Source of the DNA: an uncultured Bacteroidota bacterium
GTDB taxonomy: Bacteria > Bacteroidota > Bacteroidia > Chitinophagales > Chitinophagaceae
Direction: 5' to 3'
DNA: 5,884 bases
Assembly: GCA_946479535.1 (NCBI GenBank)
Contig: CAMLGP010000215.1
Span: forward strand, 1 to 5,884
Shown: positions 1 to 5,884 of the stretch, piece after piece
Layout of the letters: each line of letters opens with the position of its first letter
How positions within the stretch are numbered: position 1 is the first letter of the stretch
The notes under the pieces: generated by a model
The model's database searches: none
The model's input: the letters and a program-made list of their open reading frames with translations, nothing else
Told to the model about the DNA's origin: nothing
Program-made: the position numbers and the translations under genes

Positions 1-1032
1 GTGTACTATTATTGCAATTGCTGCAATAATTCCTCCCAGTGTTAGACTTCCGGTATCTCCCATAAATACCTGCGCCGGATAGGAATTGAACCATAAGAAT
101 CCAATACAGGCTCCGATCATGGCTGCAATGAATATTGACAGCTCTCCCAGGTTGGGGATATACATGATATTCAGGTAATCCGCAAAGACAAGGTTGCCAC
201 TGCAATAAGCGAATATGCCTAGCAAGACCCCTATCAATGCCGAGGTTCCCGTGCATAATCCATCCAGGCCATCCGTGATATTGGCCCCATTTGAGACTGC
301 AGTGATGATGATGATCACCACCAGGATATAGAGAAGCCATGTCAGTCCTCTTAGACCAGACGGCAATAATTTTGAATAGTTGAACTCATGGTTCTTTACA
401 AAAGGAATGGTAGTGATGGGAACTTTTGATTCAGTGAAATATTTTGCTTTTCCATTCACCGTTTTGGCAAATACTGTTGTGTCTGCTGCCGTTGGTTTAC
501 CAATAAATTCACGCCAGATCTTTACATTACTATTAAAATAAAGAACTGATCCTATCATAATCCCAATTCCCACCTGCCCTAATATCTTGAACCATCCGGC
601 CAGACCGTCCTTATCACCCTTTTTGTAAGCAACTCCCTGCTCCTGGGCTATTTTTTTTGCCCTTAGTTTTAAATAGTCATCCAGAAACCCGATGAGACCC
701 AGCCACACAGTGGCAATCACCATTATAATTATATATACAGTTGTCAGGTTTGCGAGTAATAAAGTGGGGATCAAAATGGCAAGAATGATGATAACTCCTC
801 CCATGGTTGGTGTCCCTTTCTTGGTCTGCTCCCCAGCCAGCCCAAGATCACGCACACTCTCTCCCACCTGCTTTCTTCTCAAAAACCAGATCACTCTTCT
901 TCCAAACAACATGGAAATGACCAAAGCCAATAACATGGCCAGTAGTACCCGGAAAGTGATAAATGTAAACAATGCACTTCCCGGGAACTTAATGTTCTGC
1001 TGCTTAAACCATTCAAATAAATGAAAAAGCAT
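1..1032 (-). CDS. mraY: MraY, phospho-MurNAc-pentapeptide transferase (3' end cut by window)
   Basis: This polytopic inner-membrane enzyme transfers phospho-MurNAc-pentapeptide from UDP to undecaprenyl phosphate, giving lipid I. My reverse-strand translation is open for 344 residues from an ATG at 1032 to the window edge, so the C-terminus is missing, including the usual histidine-rich loop. Visible motifs are KKGTPTMGG (about 71-79), the Asp pair in FLDDYLK (D118, D119), NITDGLDG (251-258), and YPAQVFMGDTGSL (about 318-330, with D326). These are the catalytic and Mg-binding regions of the family. Hydrophobic segments lie near 22-43, 76-98, 100-116, 150-166, 230-249, 260-278, 297-316 and from 330 on. 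A polar stretch at about 168-222 makes the protein longer than the roughly 360-residue E. coli enzyme. The start fits the family (MLFHLFEWF...FPG) but has no clear Shine-Dalgarno. Family identity is near certain. Confidence 0.97.
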   Translation of the reverse strand, partial: MLFHLFEWFKQQNIKFPGSALFTFITFRVLLAMLLALVISMLFGRRVIWFLRRKQVGESVRDLGLAGEQTKKGTPTMGGVIIILAILIPTLLLANLTTVYIIIMVIATVWLGLIGFLDDYLKLRAKKIAQEQGVAYKKGDKDGLAGWFKILGQVGIGIMIGSVLYFNSNVKIWREFIGKPTAADTTVFAKTVNGKAKYFTESKVPITTIPFVKNHEFNYSKLLPSGLRGLTWLLYILVVIIIITAVSNGANITDGLDGLCTGTSALIGVLLGIFAYCSGNLVFADYLNIMYIPNLGELSIFIAAMIGACIGFLWFNSYPAQVFMGDTGSLTLGGIIAAIAIIVH

Positions 1033-1086
1033 CTGGCCTTTGGTTTTTATTGATTACCGTCCAAGTAATCTTTTTATATTATCTAT

Positions 1087-1099
1087 CCGACTTCGTCGG
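1087..1099. repeat. Small inverted repeat, 5-bp stem with 3-nt loop
   Basis: The bases read CCGAC-TTC-GTCGG on the plus strand, a perfect 5-bp stem around a 3-nt loop. In the mRNA from the minus strand the loop is GAA, and the hairpin sits about 55 nt before the mraY start codon. No U-run follows it in the transcribed direction, so it is not a typical intrinsic terminator for murE. It shares the CCGA...TCGG flavour of the neighbouring palindromic repeats but has a different centre. Confidence 0.6.
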
Positions 1100-1117
1100 G
1101 GTTATTTTTTCCCTGAA

Positions 1118-1135
1118 TCCCGATGAATATCGAAA
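1118..1135. repeat. Palindromic repeat copy 1 (degenerate), intergenic
   Basis: The plus strand reads TCCCGATGAATATCGAAA. It keeps the left arm TCCCGAT and the inner ATCG of the right arm but has lost the terminal GGGA, so it is a decayed copy of the perfect palindrome at 2446-2463. It starts 40 bp before copy 2 and, like copy 2, is preceded by a T6 tract and a CCTGA-like stretch. The two copies therefore form a longer imperfect direct repeat (1105-1133 and 1146-1173). Confidence 0.7.
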
Positions 1136-1157
1136 CTGTTTCACCTTTTTTCCTGAC

Positions 1158-1175
1158 TCCCGATAACTATCGATC
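1158..1175. repeat. Palindromic repeat copy 2, overlapping the murE stop codon
   Basis: The plus strand reads TCCCGATAACTATCGATC, with inner arms CGATA-AC-TATCG. The murE stop codon TAG (1169-1167 on the minus strand) lies inside this copy, so its right half encodes the last murE residues (Asp-Arg-stop) and its left half is the start of the non-coding gap. The match to the perfect copy at 2446-2463 is 14 of the first 15 positions. Confidence 0.75.
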
Positions 1176-2684
1176 CAACTCTTCAAACATCGCTGTCACA
1201 ACTTCCTTATCATCAAAATGGTGTTTCACACCTTTTATCTCCTGGTACTTCTCATGTCCTTTCCCTGCTATTAATAGTATGTCGTCCGGTTTTGCCAGAC
1301 TGATAGCAGTCTTGATGGCTTCCTTTCGATCAACGATCGCCAGGTATTTTCTTTTCGCAGCTACCGGTAATCCCTTTTCCATATCACGAATGATCTCGGC
1401 CGGATCTTCACTCCGGGGATTATCACTGGTGAGAATCACTCTGTCACTATACTCTACCGCTACTTCAGCCATCACCGGTCGCTTGGTCTTGTCCCTGTCA
1501 CCACCACATCCCACAACCGTTATCACCTGTTCAAATCCTTTCTTCAGTTTTTTGATCGTGGCCAGCACATTCAGCAATGCATCTGGTGTATGTGCATAAT
1601 CCACGATGGCGATCACCTTATCCTTTGGTGATATCATGTATTCAAACCTTCCTTCTGCACCGGTCAACACACTGAGGCATCTCAATACCTCGTGCTTGTC
1701 TTCCTTCATACACATGGCTGCTCCAAAAACTGCCAGCAGATTGTAGGCATTGAACTCACCGATCAAACGGAAATGAACTTCCTGGTCGTTGATGATCATG
1801 ACCAAACCCGACAAACTATTTTCAATGATCTTTCCTTTATATTCAGCCATCATCTTGAGGCTGTATAAATATTTTCTTGCCTGGGTATTCTGCAACATCA
1901 CCATCCCTCTTCTGTCATCCGCATTGCTTAGCGCAAAAGCGTTTGAAGGCAATGAATCAAAGAAGGACTTCTTTACCCGGATATATTCATCAAACGTTTT
2001 GTGATAATCCAGGTGATCATGGGTGATATTGCTAAATATTCCTCCTGTGAATTGCAAACCGGCGATCCGGTGCTGGTGAACGGCATGTGAACTCACTTCC
2101 ATGAAGGCATGTGTAACGCCGCCTTCTGCCATTTGACCCAACAACCGGTTCAGACTAACTGCATCTGGTGTAGTATGCGTAGCCTCCAGTACCCTATCCC
2201 CAATCATATTCTGCACTGTACTGATCAATCCACAGGAATATCCCAATGCTGTAAAGAGCTTATATAATAAAGTGGCAATGGTGGTCTTTCCGTTAGTTCC
2301 CGTTACACCCACCAGTTTTATTTTCTCTGTTGGCTGTCCAAAAAAATTATGCGCGATATAACCTGATGCCGCTGCACTATTTTCCACCTGCACATATACC
2401 ACTTCCCGATAGTCATCGGGATTAATCCTATTGTGAGTGTCCCCATCCCGATAGCTATCGGGAGCCGGTATTTTTTCGCACACAATAACCGAAGCCCCAT
2501 TTTCCAATGCTTTATCAATGAACTGATGACCGTCTGTTCCCGTCCCCTTCACCGCGATAAACAAACTGCCTGGTCTCACTTTCCGGGAATCGATCTGGAT
2601 ATCTTTAACTTCCGTGTCAGTACTGCCGGCTACAGACCTGATGGCCACTTTATATAGTACGTCGCGCAATAACACGTTTGTCAA
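1167..2684 (-). CDS. murE: MurE, UDP-MurNAc-L-Ala-D-Glu:meso-diaminopimelate ligase
   Basis: This cytoplasmic ATP-dependent Mur ligase adds the third residue to the peptidoglycan stem peptide. The 505 residues show the three-domain layout: an N-terminal UDP-binding domain (about 1-120, with DSRKVRPG at 32-39), a central ATPase domain with P-loop GVTGTNGKTT (126-135), HTTPDA (170-175), MEVSSHA (195-201) and the lysine-carbamylation region RVKKSFFD (236-243), and a C-terminal domain with DYAHTPDAL (362-370). DNPRSEDP (421-428) contains the DNPR motif that marks the mDAP-adding subgroup, as opposed to lysine. Residues 73-94 look like an extra loop encoded by two palindromic repeats. The TTG start at 2684 is 17 bp after ftsI; a GTG at 2675 or TTG at 2669 are alternatives, and an in-frame stop at 2696-2694 excludes anything longer. 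The stop codon lies in another repeat copy. The gene is intact. Confidence 0.97.
   Translation of the reverse strand: MTNVLLRDVLYKVAIRSVAGSTDTEVKDIQIDSRKVRPGSLFIAVKGTGTDGHQFIDKALENGASVIVCEKIPAPDSYRDGDTHNRINPDDYREVVYVQVENSAAASGYIAHNFFGQPTEKIKLVGVTGTNGKTTIATLLYKLFTALGYSCGLISTVQNMIGDRVLEATHTTPDAVSLNRLLGQMAEGGVTHAFMEVSSHAVHQHRIAGLQFTGGIFSNITHDHLDYHKTFDEYIRVKKSFFDSLPSNAFALSNADDRRGMVMLQNTQARKYLYSLKMMAEYKGKIIENSLSGLVMIINDQEVHFRLIGEFNAYNLLAVFGAAMCMKEDKHEVLRCLSVLTGAEGRFEYMISPKDKVIAIVDYAHTPDALLNVLATIKKLKKGFEQVITVVGCGGDRDKTKRPVMAEVAVEYSDRVILTSDNPRSEDPAEIIRDMEKGLPVAAKRKYLAIVDRKEAIKTAISLAKPDDILLIAGKGHEKYQEIKGVKHHFDDKEVVTAMFEELDR
2404..2421. repeat. Palindromic repeat copy 3, inside murE
   Basis: The plus strand reads TCCCGATAGTCATCGGGA: perfect 7-bp arms TCCCGAT/ATCGGGA around AGTC. 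It lies in the murE frame and is translated on the minus strand as part of Asn-Pro-Asp-Asp-Tyr-Arg-Glu (about residues 88-94). It differs from copy 4 at two central positions only and starts exactly 42 bp (14 codons) from it. Confidence 0.85.
2446..2463. repeat. Palindromic repeat copy 4 (perfect 18-bp palindrome), inside murE
   Basis: The bases TCCCGATAGCTATCGGGA are identical on both strands, a perfect 18-bp palindrome. The copy is translated as part of Pro-Asp-Ser-Tyr-Arg-Asp (MurE residues 75-80), in the same reading frame as copy 3, so the two encode the similar peptides PDSYRD and PDDYRE. This is the least degenerate copy in the window and serves as the reference for the family. Confidence 0.88.
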
Positions 2685-2701
2685 TAATCTTTTTTATCGA
2701 T

Positions 2702-4831
2702 CTAACTCAGTTCCAGCATTACCGATATTCCTTTCTGCAAGGCAGTACCGGGTGCTATTGACTGGGCCATTACTTTTCCTTTTCCTTTCACATTTACTTT
2801 CACCCCAATTGTTTCCAGCAGGTACAACGCATCTCTCAATCCCATGCCCCGCACATTGGGCATTACTTTATTACTAACCGCACTGGATTTGATCACCGGC
2901 TGATAGTTAGCCGCATAAACATTACTCCACTCTCCTTTTACTGCTGAATCTGCATACTGCATCTTTAGCGTTCCATATACATTTTTAATATCAGTTGTAT
3001 TACCTGCATAGAAGTAAGAAGAACTGTCTTTACGGGAAGCATACATAGCCGGCTGCTTCTGGTCCACATACATCGCATATAGCTTGGTAGCCACTTCTCT
3101 AAAAACGGGTGCTGCAAGCTGTCCGCCATAATGCAAAGCAGCATGAGGCCTTGTGCGAATCACTACAATGCAGGAGTATTGTGGATCATTGGCAGGAAAG
3201 TATCCAACAAATGAGGCCTGGTACACCATATCATTGTATTTTAAATTACCATCTGCTACATGCGCCGTTCCTGTTTTCCCTGCTACCATGAAGGGCATAT
3301 TCTTGAATGCCGGACGTCCTTTTCCTTCAGTAATCACCATTTCCATACTTTCCTTCGCTTCATTGATCACTGCCGGCTTTGCAATGCTCTGTTCAAGTAT
3401 TTCAGGTTCAAACTGCCTGGCAATAACTCCATCCTGGCGTATGCTGTTGACCAGGTAAGGTTTCACCATCACGCCATTATTTGCAATTGCATTATATAAT
3501 GTAAGCGTATGCAATGGGCTAACCTGGAGGGCATAACCGAAACTCATTGTGATCATATTCATCAAACCACCATGATCTTTATCCAATGGAGCCAGCTGAG
3601 GCCTTGGAAGATTTGACAGGTCAATTCCAGAACGCACATCCATGTGATATTTGTGGAGGTAATCCCTGAACTCTTTGGGATTTTGAGCAAAGGCTTTGTA
3701 AGCCAGTTTGCCCATTCCAACATTTGAACTATGCGCAAAACATTCCTTAACCGTTAATACTGATTTGGGTGCCTGCTCTGCATCATTGATCACCCTTGGT
3801 CCCACCACCATTCTTCCTGCTGATCCTACTTCCACTTTATCATTCAAAGAACTGCTTCCCTTATCGAGAATCGCAAGTAGTGTAACCAGTTTGATGGTGG
3901 ATCCCGGTTCTGTTACTCTCAATGCATAATTATCATCTTCCCAGTAACTGCCATCCGGCCTGCGGCCAAGATTTGCCATAGCCTTGATCTTGCCTGTTTT
4001 TGTTTCCATCACTATGCAGGTGCCATATTCTGGTTTCACGGAGTCCATCATCTTCAGCAAGGCGGTTTCTGCTATATCCTGGATATTTACATCAAGTGTG
4101 GTGAATACATCTTTTCCATTTTCAGGCTCAACCTGGAATCCTTCCACAGGTATTGCTCCTCCAGCAACATATCTTACCAGCCGTTGCCCCCTTGTACCAG
4201 TTAGTAGCGTATCATAAGTTCTTTCAAGACCCACATTCATTTTCTTAACCAATCCGTTGCTTGAAATATGTTCGCGTGATAAACCGATAGTCCGGTTTGC
4301 AAGTAACCCGAAGGGAGAAAGTCTTTTGCTACTTTCTTCCACAATCACGCCACTTTTATTTCTTCCCAGTTTAGCTAATGGAAATGCACGGAAGGCTTTG
4401 TATTCTTCGAATGACAATTTTTTCTTAAGGAGGTAGTACCGGTTCTTCTTTTTATATCCTTCCTGTAATTCTTTTTTATACTGTGAGGCTGTTTTATCCT
4501 TAAAATATCCTGCCAAAGAAATACTGAATGAATCTATATTTTGTCTAAAGATCTTTCCGTTCTTATTACGTAATCCATCTGCTACAAAATCCATATATAT
4601 GTCAAATTCCGGGATGGAAGTGCTCAGCATTTGTCCGTCTTCACTGTAAATAGTACCTCTTTCTGCATCCAGTTCCACAATACGCTGATGGAGACTATCG
4701 CTCATGCTTCGCCAGTAACTTCCCTGGAAGCGCTGGATGTAGAAGGCTTTGCCGAGGACTATCAGGCTCAGCAGTACCATGCCGAGAAAACTGAAATATA
4801 CCCTCCACAATATGTCGCGCCTTACTTCCAA
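2702..4831 (-). CDS. ftsI: FtsI-type penicillin-binding protein (class B transpeptidase) with PASTA domain
   Basis: This is the septal D,D-transpeptidase that cross-links peptidoglycan at division, anchored in the inner membrane and active in the periplasm. The 709 residues show a short cytoplasmic tail, one N-terminal membrane anchor (about 10-31), a PBP dimerisation domain (about 45-215, with DAERGTIYSEDG), and the transpeptidase domain (about 245-585). All three catalytic motifs are present: STIK (311-314, nucleophile S311), SSN (368-370) and KTG (519-521). A polar linker (about 590-653) leads to one C-terminal PASTA domain (about 655-709, VMPNVRGMGLRDAL onward), as is usual for Bacteroidota homologues. 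I keep the TTG start at 4831 because MEVRRDILWRVY matches the family N-terminus; the frame is open further upstream but shows no ATG or GTG between the ftsL-like stop and this TTG. It sits 47 bp after the ftsL-like gene and 17 bp before murE, consistent with one operon. Confidence 0.96.
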   Translation of the reverse strand: MEVRRDILWRVYFSFLGMVLLSLIVLGKAFYIQRFQGSYWRSMSDSLHQRIVELDAERGTIYSEDGQMLSTSIPEFDIYMDFVADGLRNKNGKIFRQNIDSFSISLAGYFKDKTASQYKKELQEGYKKKNRYYLLKKKLSFEEYKAFRAFPLAKLGRNKSGVIVEESSKRLSPFGLLANRTIGLSREHISSNGLVKKMNVGLERTYDTLLTGTRGQRLVRYVAGGAIPVEGFQVEPENGKDVFTTLDVNIQDIAETALLKMMDSVKPEYGTCIVMETKTGKIKAMANLGRRPDGSYWEDDNYALRVTEPGSTIKLVTLLAILDKGSSSLNDKVEVGSAGRMVVGPRVINDAEQAPKSVLTVKECFAHSSNVGMGKLAYKAFAQNPKEFRDYLHKYHMDVRSGIDLSNLPRPQLAPLDKDHGGLMNMITMSFGYALQVSPLHTLTLYNAIANNGVMVKPYLVNSIRQDGVIARQFEPEILEQSIAKPAVINEAKESMEMVITEGKGRPAFKNMPFMVAGKTGTAHVADGNLKYNDMVYQASFVGYFPANDPQYSCIVVIRTRPHAALHYGGQLAAPVFREVATKLYAMYVDQKQPAMYASRKDSSSYFYAGNTTDIKNVYGTLKMQYADSAVKGEWSNVYAANYQPVIKSSAVSNKVMPNVRGMGLRDALYLLETIGVKVNVKGKGKVMAQSIAPGTALQKGISVMLELS

Positions 4832-4878
4832 TGCCCCTGCGTTTAGTTGTTTTGTAACCTTCTCTACTGCTCTGCCTA

Positions 4879-5241
4879 TTATTGATTGCCTGCGGGTGCA
4901 GTAAGTACCGCTGGCGACTGTGTCAATTCTTTTAATCCCAGAGGTTCCACCGCTTTAACCAGCTCACTCTGTTTGCTCCTGAACATAACCTCTCCTTTTA
5001 CAGTCTTGTATTCATGCTGTAATTCTTTTACTTCCCTGGCGGTCCGGTTGATGTTGCGGGTGGTCTTGTCTGCATAATGACCATTATATATATATATAAC
5101 AGCCAGCAATGTGAGAAACAGAAAGAAGGGGATTTGCTTAACAACAGATTGATAGTTCAGCCATTTCTTCCATCCTTGCAATACAGGCTCCTGTTTTATT
5201 TCTTGTTGCTGATTGATGTCCTGTGTTTCCTGGTCTTTCAT
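4879..5241 (-). CDS. ftsL: FtsL-like divisome protein
   Basis: This small bitopic membrane protein probably plays the FtsL role, scaffolding the septal synthase through a periplasmic coiled coil. The assignment rests mainly on architecture and position, since FtsL sequences diverge strongly. The 120 residues show a polar Gln/Glu-rich cytoplasmic tail (1-35), one membrane segment (about 36-55, IPFFLFLTLLAVIYIYN), then a charged helical stretch (about 58-100, with REVKELQHEYKTVKGEV) that looks like a short coiled coil, and a Pro/Ala-rich end. It starts with ATG 14 bp after the rsmH stop and is followed by ftsI 47 bp on, which is the standard place for ftsL. A (TA)7 tract encodes the Ile-Tyr repeats at the end of the membrane segment. 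No strong Shine-Dalgarno is seen; the bases before ATG are A-rich with a nearby GGA. Confidence 0.85.
   Translation of the reverse strand: MKDQETQDINQQQEIKQEPVLQGWKKWLNYQSVVKQIPFFLFLTLLAVIYIYNGHYADKTTRNINRTAREVKELQHEYKTVKGEVMFRSKQSELVKAVEPLGLKELTQSPAVLTAPAGNQ
5085..5098. repeat. (TA)7 dinucleotide tract within ftsL-like gene
   Basis: Seven consecutive TA units fall in the part of the ftsL-like gene that encodes the end of the membrane segment (Ile-Tyr-Ile-Tyr). Tracts of this type can gain or lose units by slippage, and a change of one unit would shift the frame. The current length keeps the gene open. Confidence 0.7.
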
Positions 5242-5255
5242 TCCGTTTGTTTATT

Positions 5256-5884
5256 CTATTCTGTTTGAGTTTTATTTCTGGTCCTTTTTTTTTCATTCCC
5301 CTGCCTCTTTTCGGCGATCCTCAACTTTGCACTTCTTGCTCTTGAATTCTCCCTGGTTTCCTTCTCCGATGCGATGATTGGCTTTTTTGTTATTACCTCC
5401 AGTTCATTAACCGGTTCGGTATTGACAAAAGGATTTTGATCCGGCTCATCGAATGAACCACGACGAAAGAAATTCTTAACCAGTCTATCCTCAAGAGAAT
5501 GAAAAGTGATGATCGCTATTCTGCCGCCTGGCTTCAGCAGGGAGGGAACCTGCTGGAGCATTTCTTTTAATGCACCCAATTCATCATTCACTTCAATACG
5601 CAGTGCCTGGAAAACCTGAGCAAAGTACTTGTTGGGATTTCCTTTTACCATTCCCCGGAGCGCATTCTTAAAGGCATCTATTGTTTTCAGTCCTGCTGAA
5701 GGCAGTGATGACCGCAATTGAACAATAGTTTTAGCCAGTGTTTTGGCATTGGTAACTTCTCCGTATTGCTCAAAAAGCTTATGGAGCTTTTCTTCAGAGT
5801 AGGTATTGACTACATCAAATGCCGTGATTGATTGACGCTGGTCCATGCGCATATCCAATGCAGCATCAAAGCGTGTAGAGAAAC
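5256..5884 (-). CDS. rsmH: RsmH (MraW), 16S rRNA m4C1402 methyltransferase, C-terminal part
   Basis: RsmH is a cytoplasmic S-adenosylmethionine-dependent enzyme that N4-methylates C1402 in the 16S rRNA decoding centre. The gene runs off the window at its 5' end: 208 residues are visible, starting FSTRFDAALDMRMDQ, and roughly the first 100, including the glycine-rich SAM-binding motif, lie outside. A TTG at 5858 is an internal leucine, not a start. Family motifs visible are LDMRMD, the helical insert region (SEEKLHKLFEQYGE), FQALRIEVNDEL, GGRIAIITFHSLEDR, and the terminal RARSAKLR box followed by a basic tail. The tail is encoded across an A9 run (T9 at 5285-5293 on the plus strand). Its location directly before the ftsL-like gene, with a 14-bp gap, is the classic dcw arrangement. 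Confidence 0.96.
   Translation of the reverse strand, partial: FSTRFDAALDMRMDQRQSITAFDVVNTYSEEKLHKLFEQYGEVTNAKTLAKTIVQLRSSLPSAGLKTIDAFKNALRGMVKGNPNKYFAQVFQALRIEVNDELGALKEMLQQVPSLLKPGGRIAIITFHSLEDRLVKNFFRRGSFDEPDQNPFVNTEPVNELEVITKKPIIASEKETRENSRARSAKLRIAEKRQGNEKKRTRNKTQTE

Larger units (their letters stand above)
1033..1166. other. murE-mraY intergenic region
   Basis: This is the only sizeable non-coding gap in the window, at 134 bp. It lies where many other bacteria carry murF between murE and mraY, and no remnant of a coding gene is visible. It holds a small hairpin (1087-1099), one complete palindromic-repeat copy and most of a second that runs into the murE stop codon, and two T-tracts on the plus strand (1105-1110 and 1146-1151). 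The 60 bases before the mraY ATG are AT-rich on the coding strand. I see no convincing Bacteroidota promoter (TTTG / TAnnTTTG) and no Shine-Dalgarno, so whether mraY has its own promoter cannot be decided from the sequence. Confidence 0.8.

Noticed and set aside
692..1024. 110-residue plus-strand open frame opposite the start of mraY
   Set aside because: The minus strand here encodes MraY with conserved motifs; the plus-strand frame is a by-product.
1033..1080. Possible promoter for mraY in the AT-rich leader
   Set aside because: No TAnnTTTG with an upstream TTTG at proper spacing was found, and AT-rich words alone do not support a call.
1087..1110. Hairpin followed by TTATTTTTT on the plus strand, resembling an intrinsic terminator
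   Set aside because: The T-run lies on the side that only works for plus-strand transcription, and no plus-strand gene is present. In the transcribed direction no U-run follows the stem.
1123..1599. 158-residue plus-strand open frame opposite murE
   Set aside because: It is fully antisense to conserved murE sequence and its translation is low-complexity, Ser/Phe-rich and matches no family I recognise; it is a shadow frame.
4281..4298. AAACCGATAGTCCGGTTT in ftsI as a fifth palindromic repeat copy
   Set aside because: It shares only CCGATAG with the family, lacks the ATCGGGA arm, and encodes a conserved-looking PBP stretch (NRTIGLS); a chance imperfect inverted repeat is more likely.
5856..5858. 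TTG at 5858 as the start of a 200-residue protein
   Set aside because: The frame stays open to the window edge and the upstream residues (FSTRFDAA) continue the RsmH family sequence, so this codon is internal.

Overview
The window holds five consecutive genes, all read on the minus strand. They form the front part of a division and cell wall (dcw) cluster. In transcription order, from high to low coordinates, they are: the 3' part of rsmH (mraW), an ftsL-like gene, ftsI (a class B penicillin-binding protein with a C-terminal PASTA domain), murE, and mraY, whose 3' end is cut off by the window edge. About 96% of the window is coding. The only gap over 100 bp lies between murE and mraY.

The organism is most likely a member of Bacteroidota, probably Chitinophagaceae or a close relative; this is an inference. 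The evidence is the gene order rsmH-ftsL-ftsI-murE-mraY without murF, an FtsI of about 700 residues with PASTA, a MraY with an extra segment in the middle, weak or absent Shine-Dalgarno sequences, two TTG starts, and moderate GC. MurE carries the DNPR motif of meso-diaminopimelate-adding enzymes, so the wall is predicted to be a Gram-negative mDAP type.

Layout: 5884-5256 rsmH; 14 bp gap; 5241-4879 ftsL-like; 47 bp gap; 4831-2702 ftsI; 17 bp gap; 2684-1167 murE; 134 bp gap; 1032-1 mraY. MurE adds the third stem-peptide residue to the UDP-MurNAc precursor. MraY loads the finished UDP-MurNAc-pentapeptide onto undecaprenyl phosphate, FtsI cross-links septal peptidoglycan, and the FtsL-like protein probably scaffolds FtsI in the divisome. 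RsmH methylates 16S rRNA and is a standard passenger of this cluster.

The genes are ordinary. The unusual feature is a small palindromic repeat family with core TCCCGATnnnnATCGrrA. It occurs four times, only in and next to murE, as two pairs with start-to-start spacing of 40 and 42 bp. One pair lies inside the murE reading frame, is translated, and coincides with what looks like an extra peptide loop. The other pair lies at the murE 3' end, where one copy supplies the murE stop codon. A further small hairpin (CCGAC-TTC-GTCGG) lies in the same gap. I found no new multi-gene system in this window.
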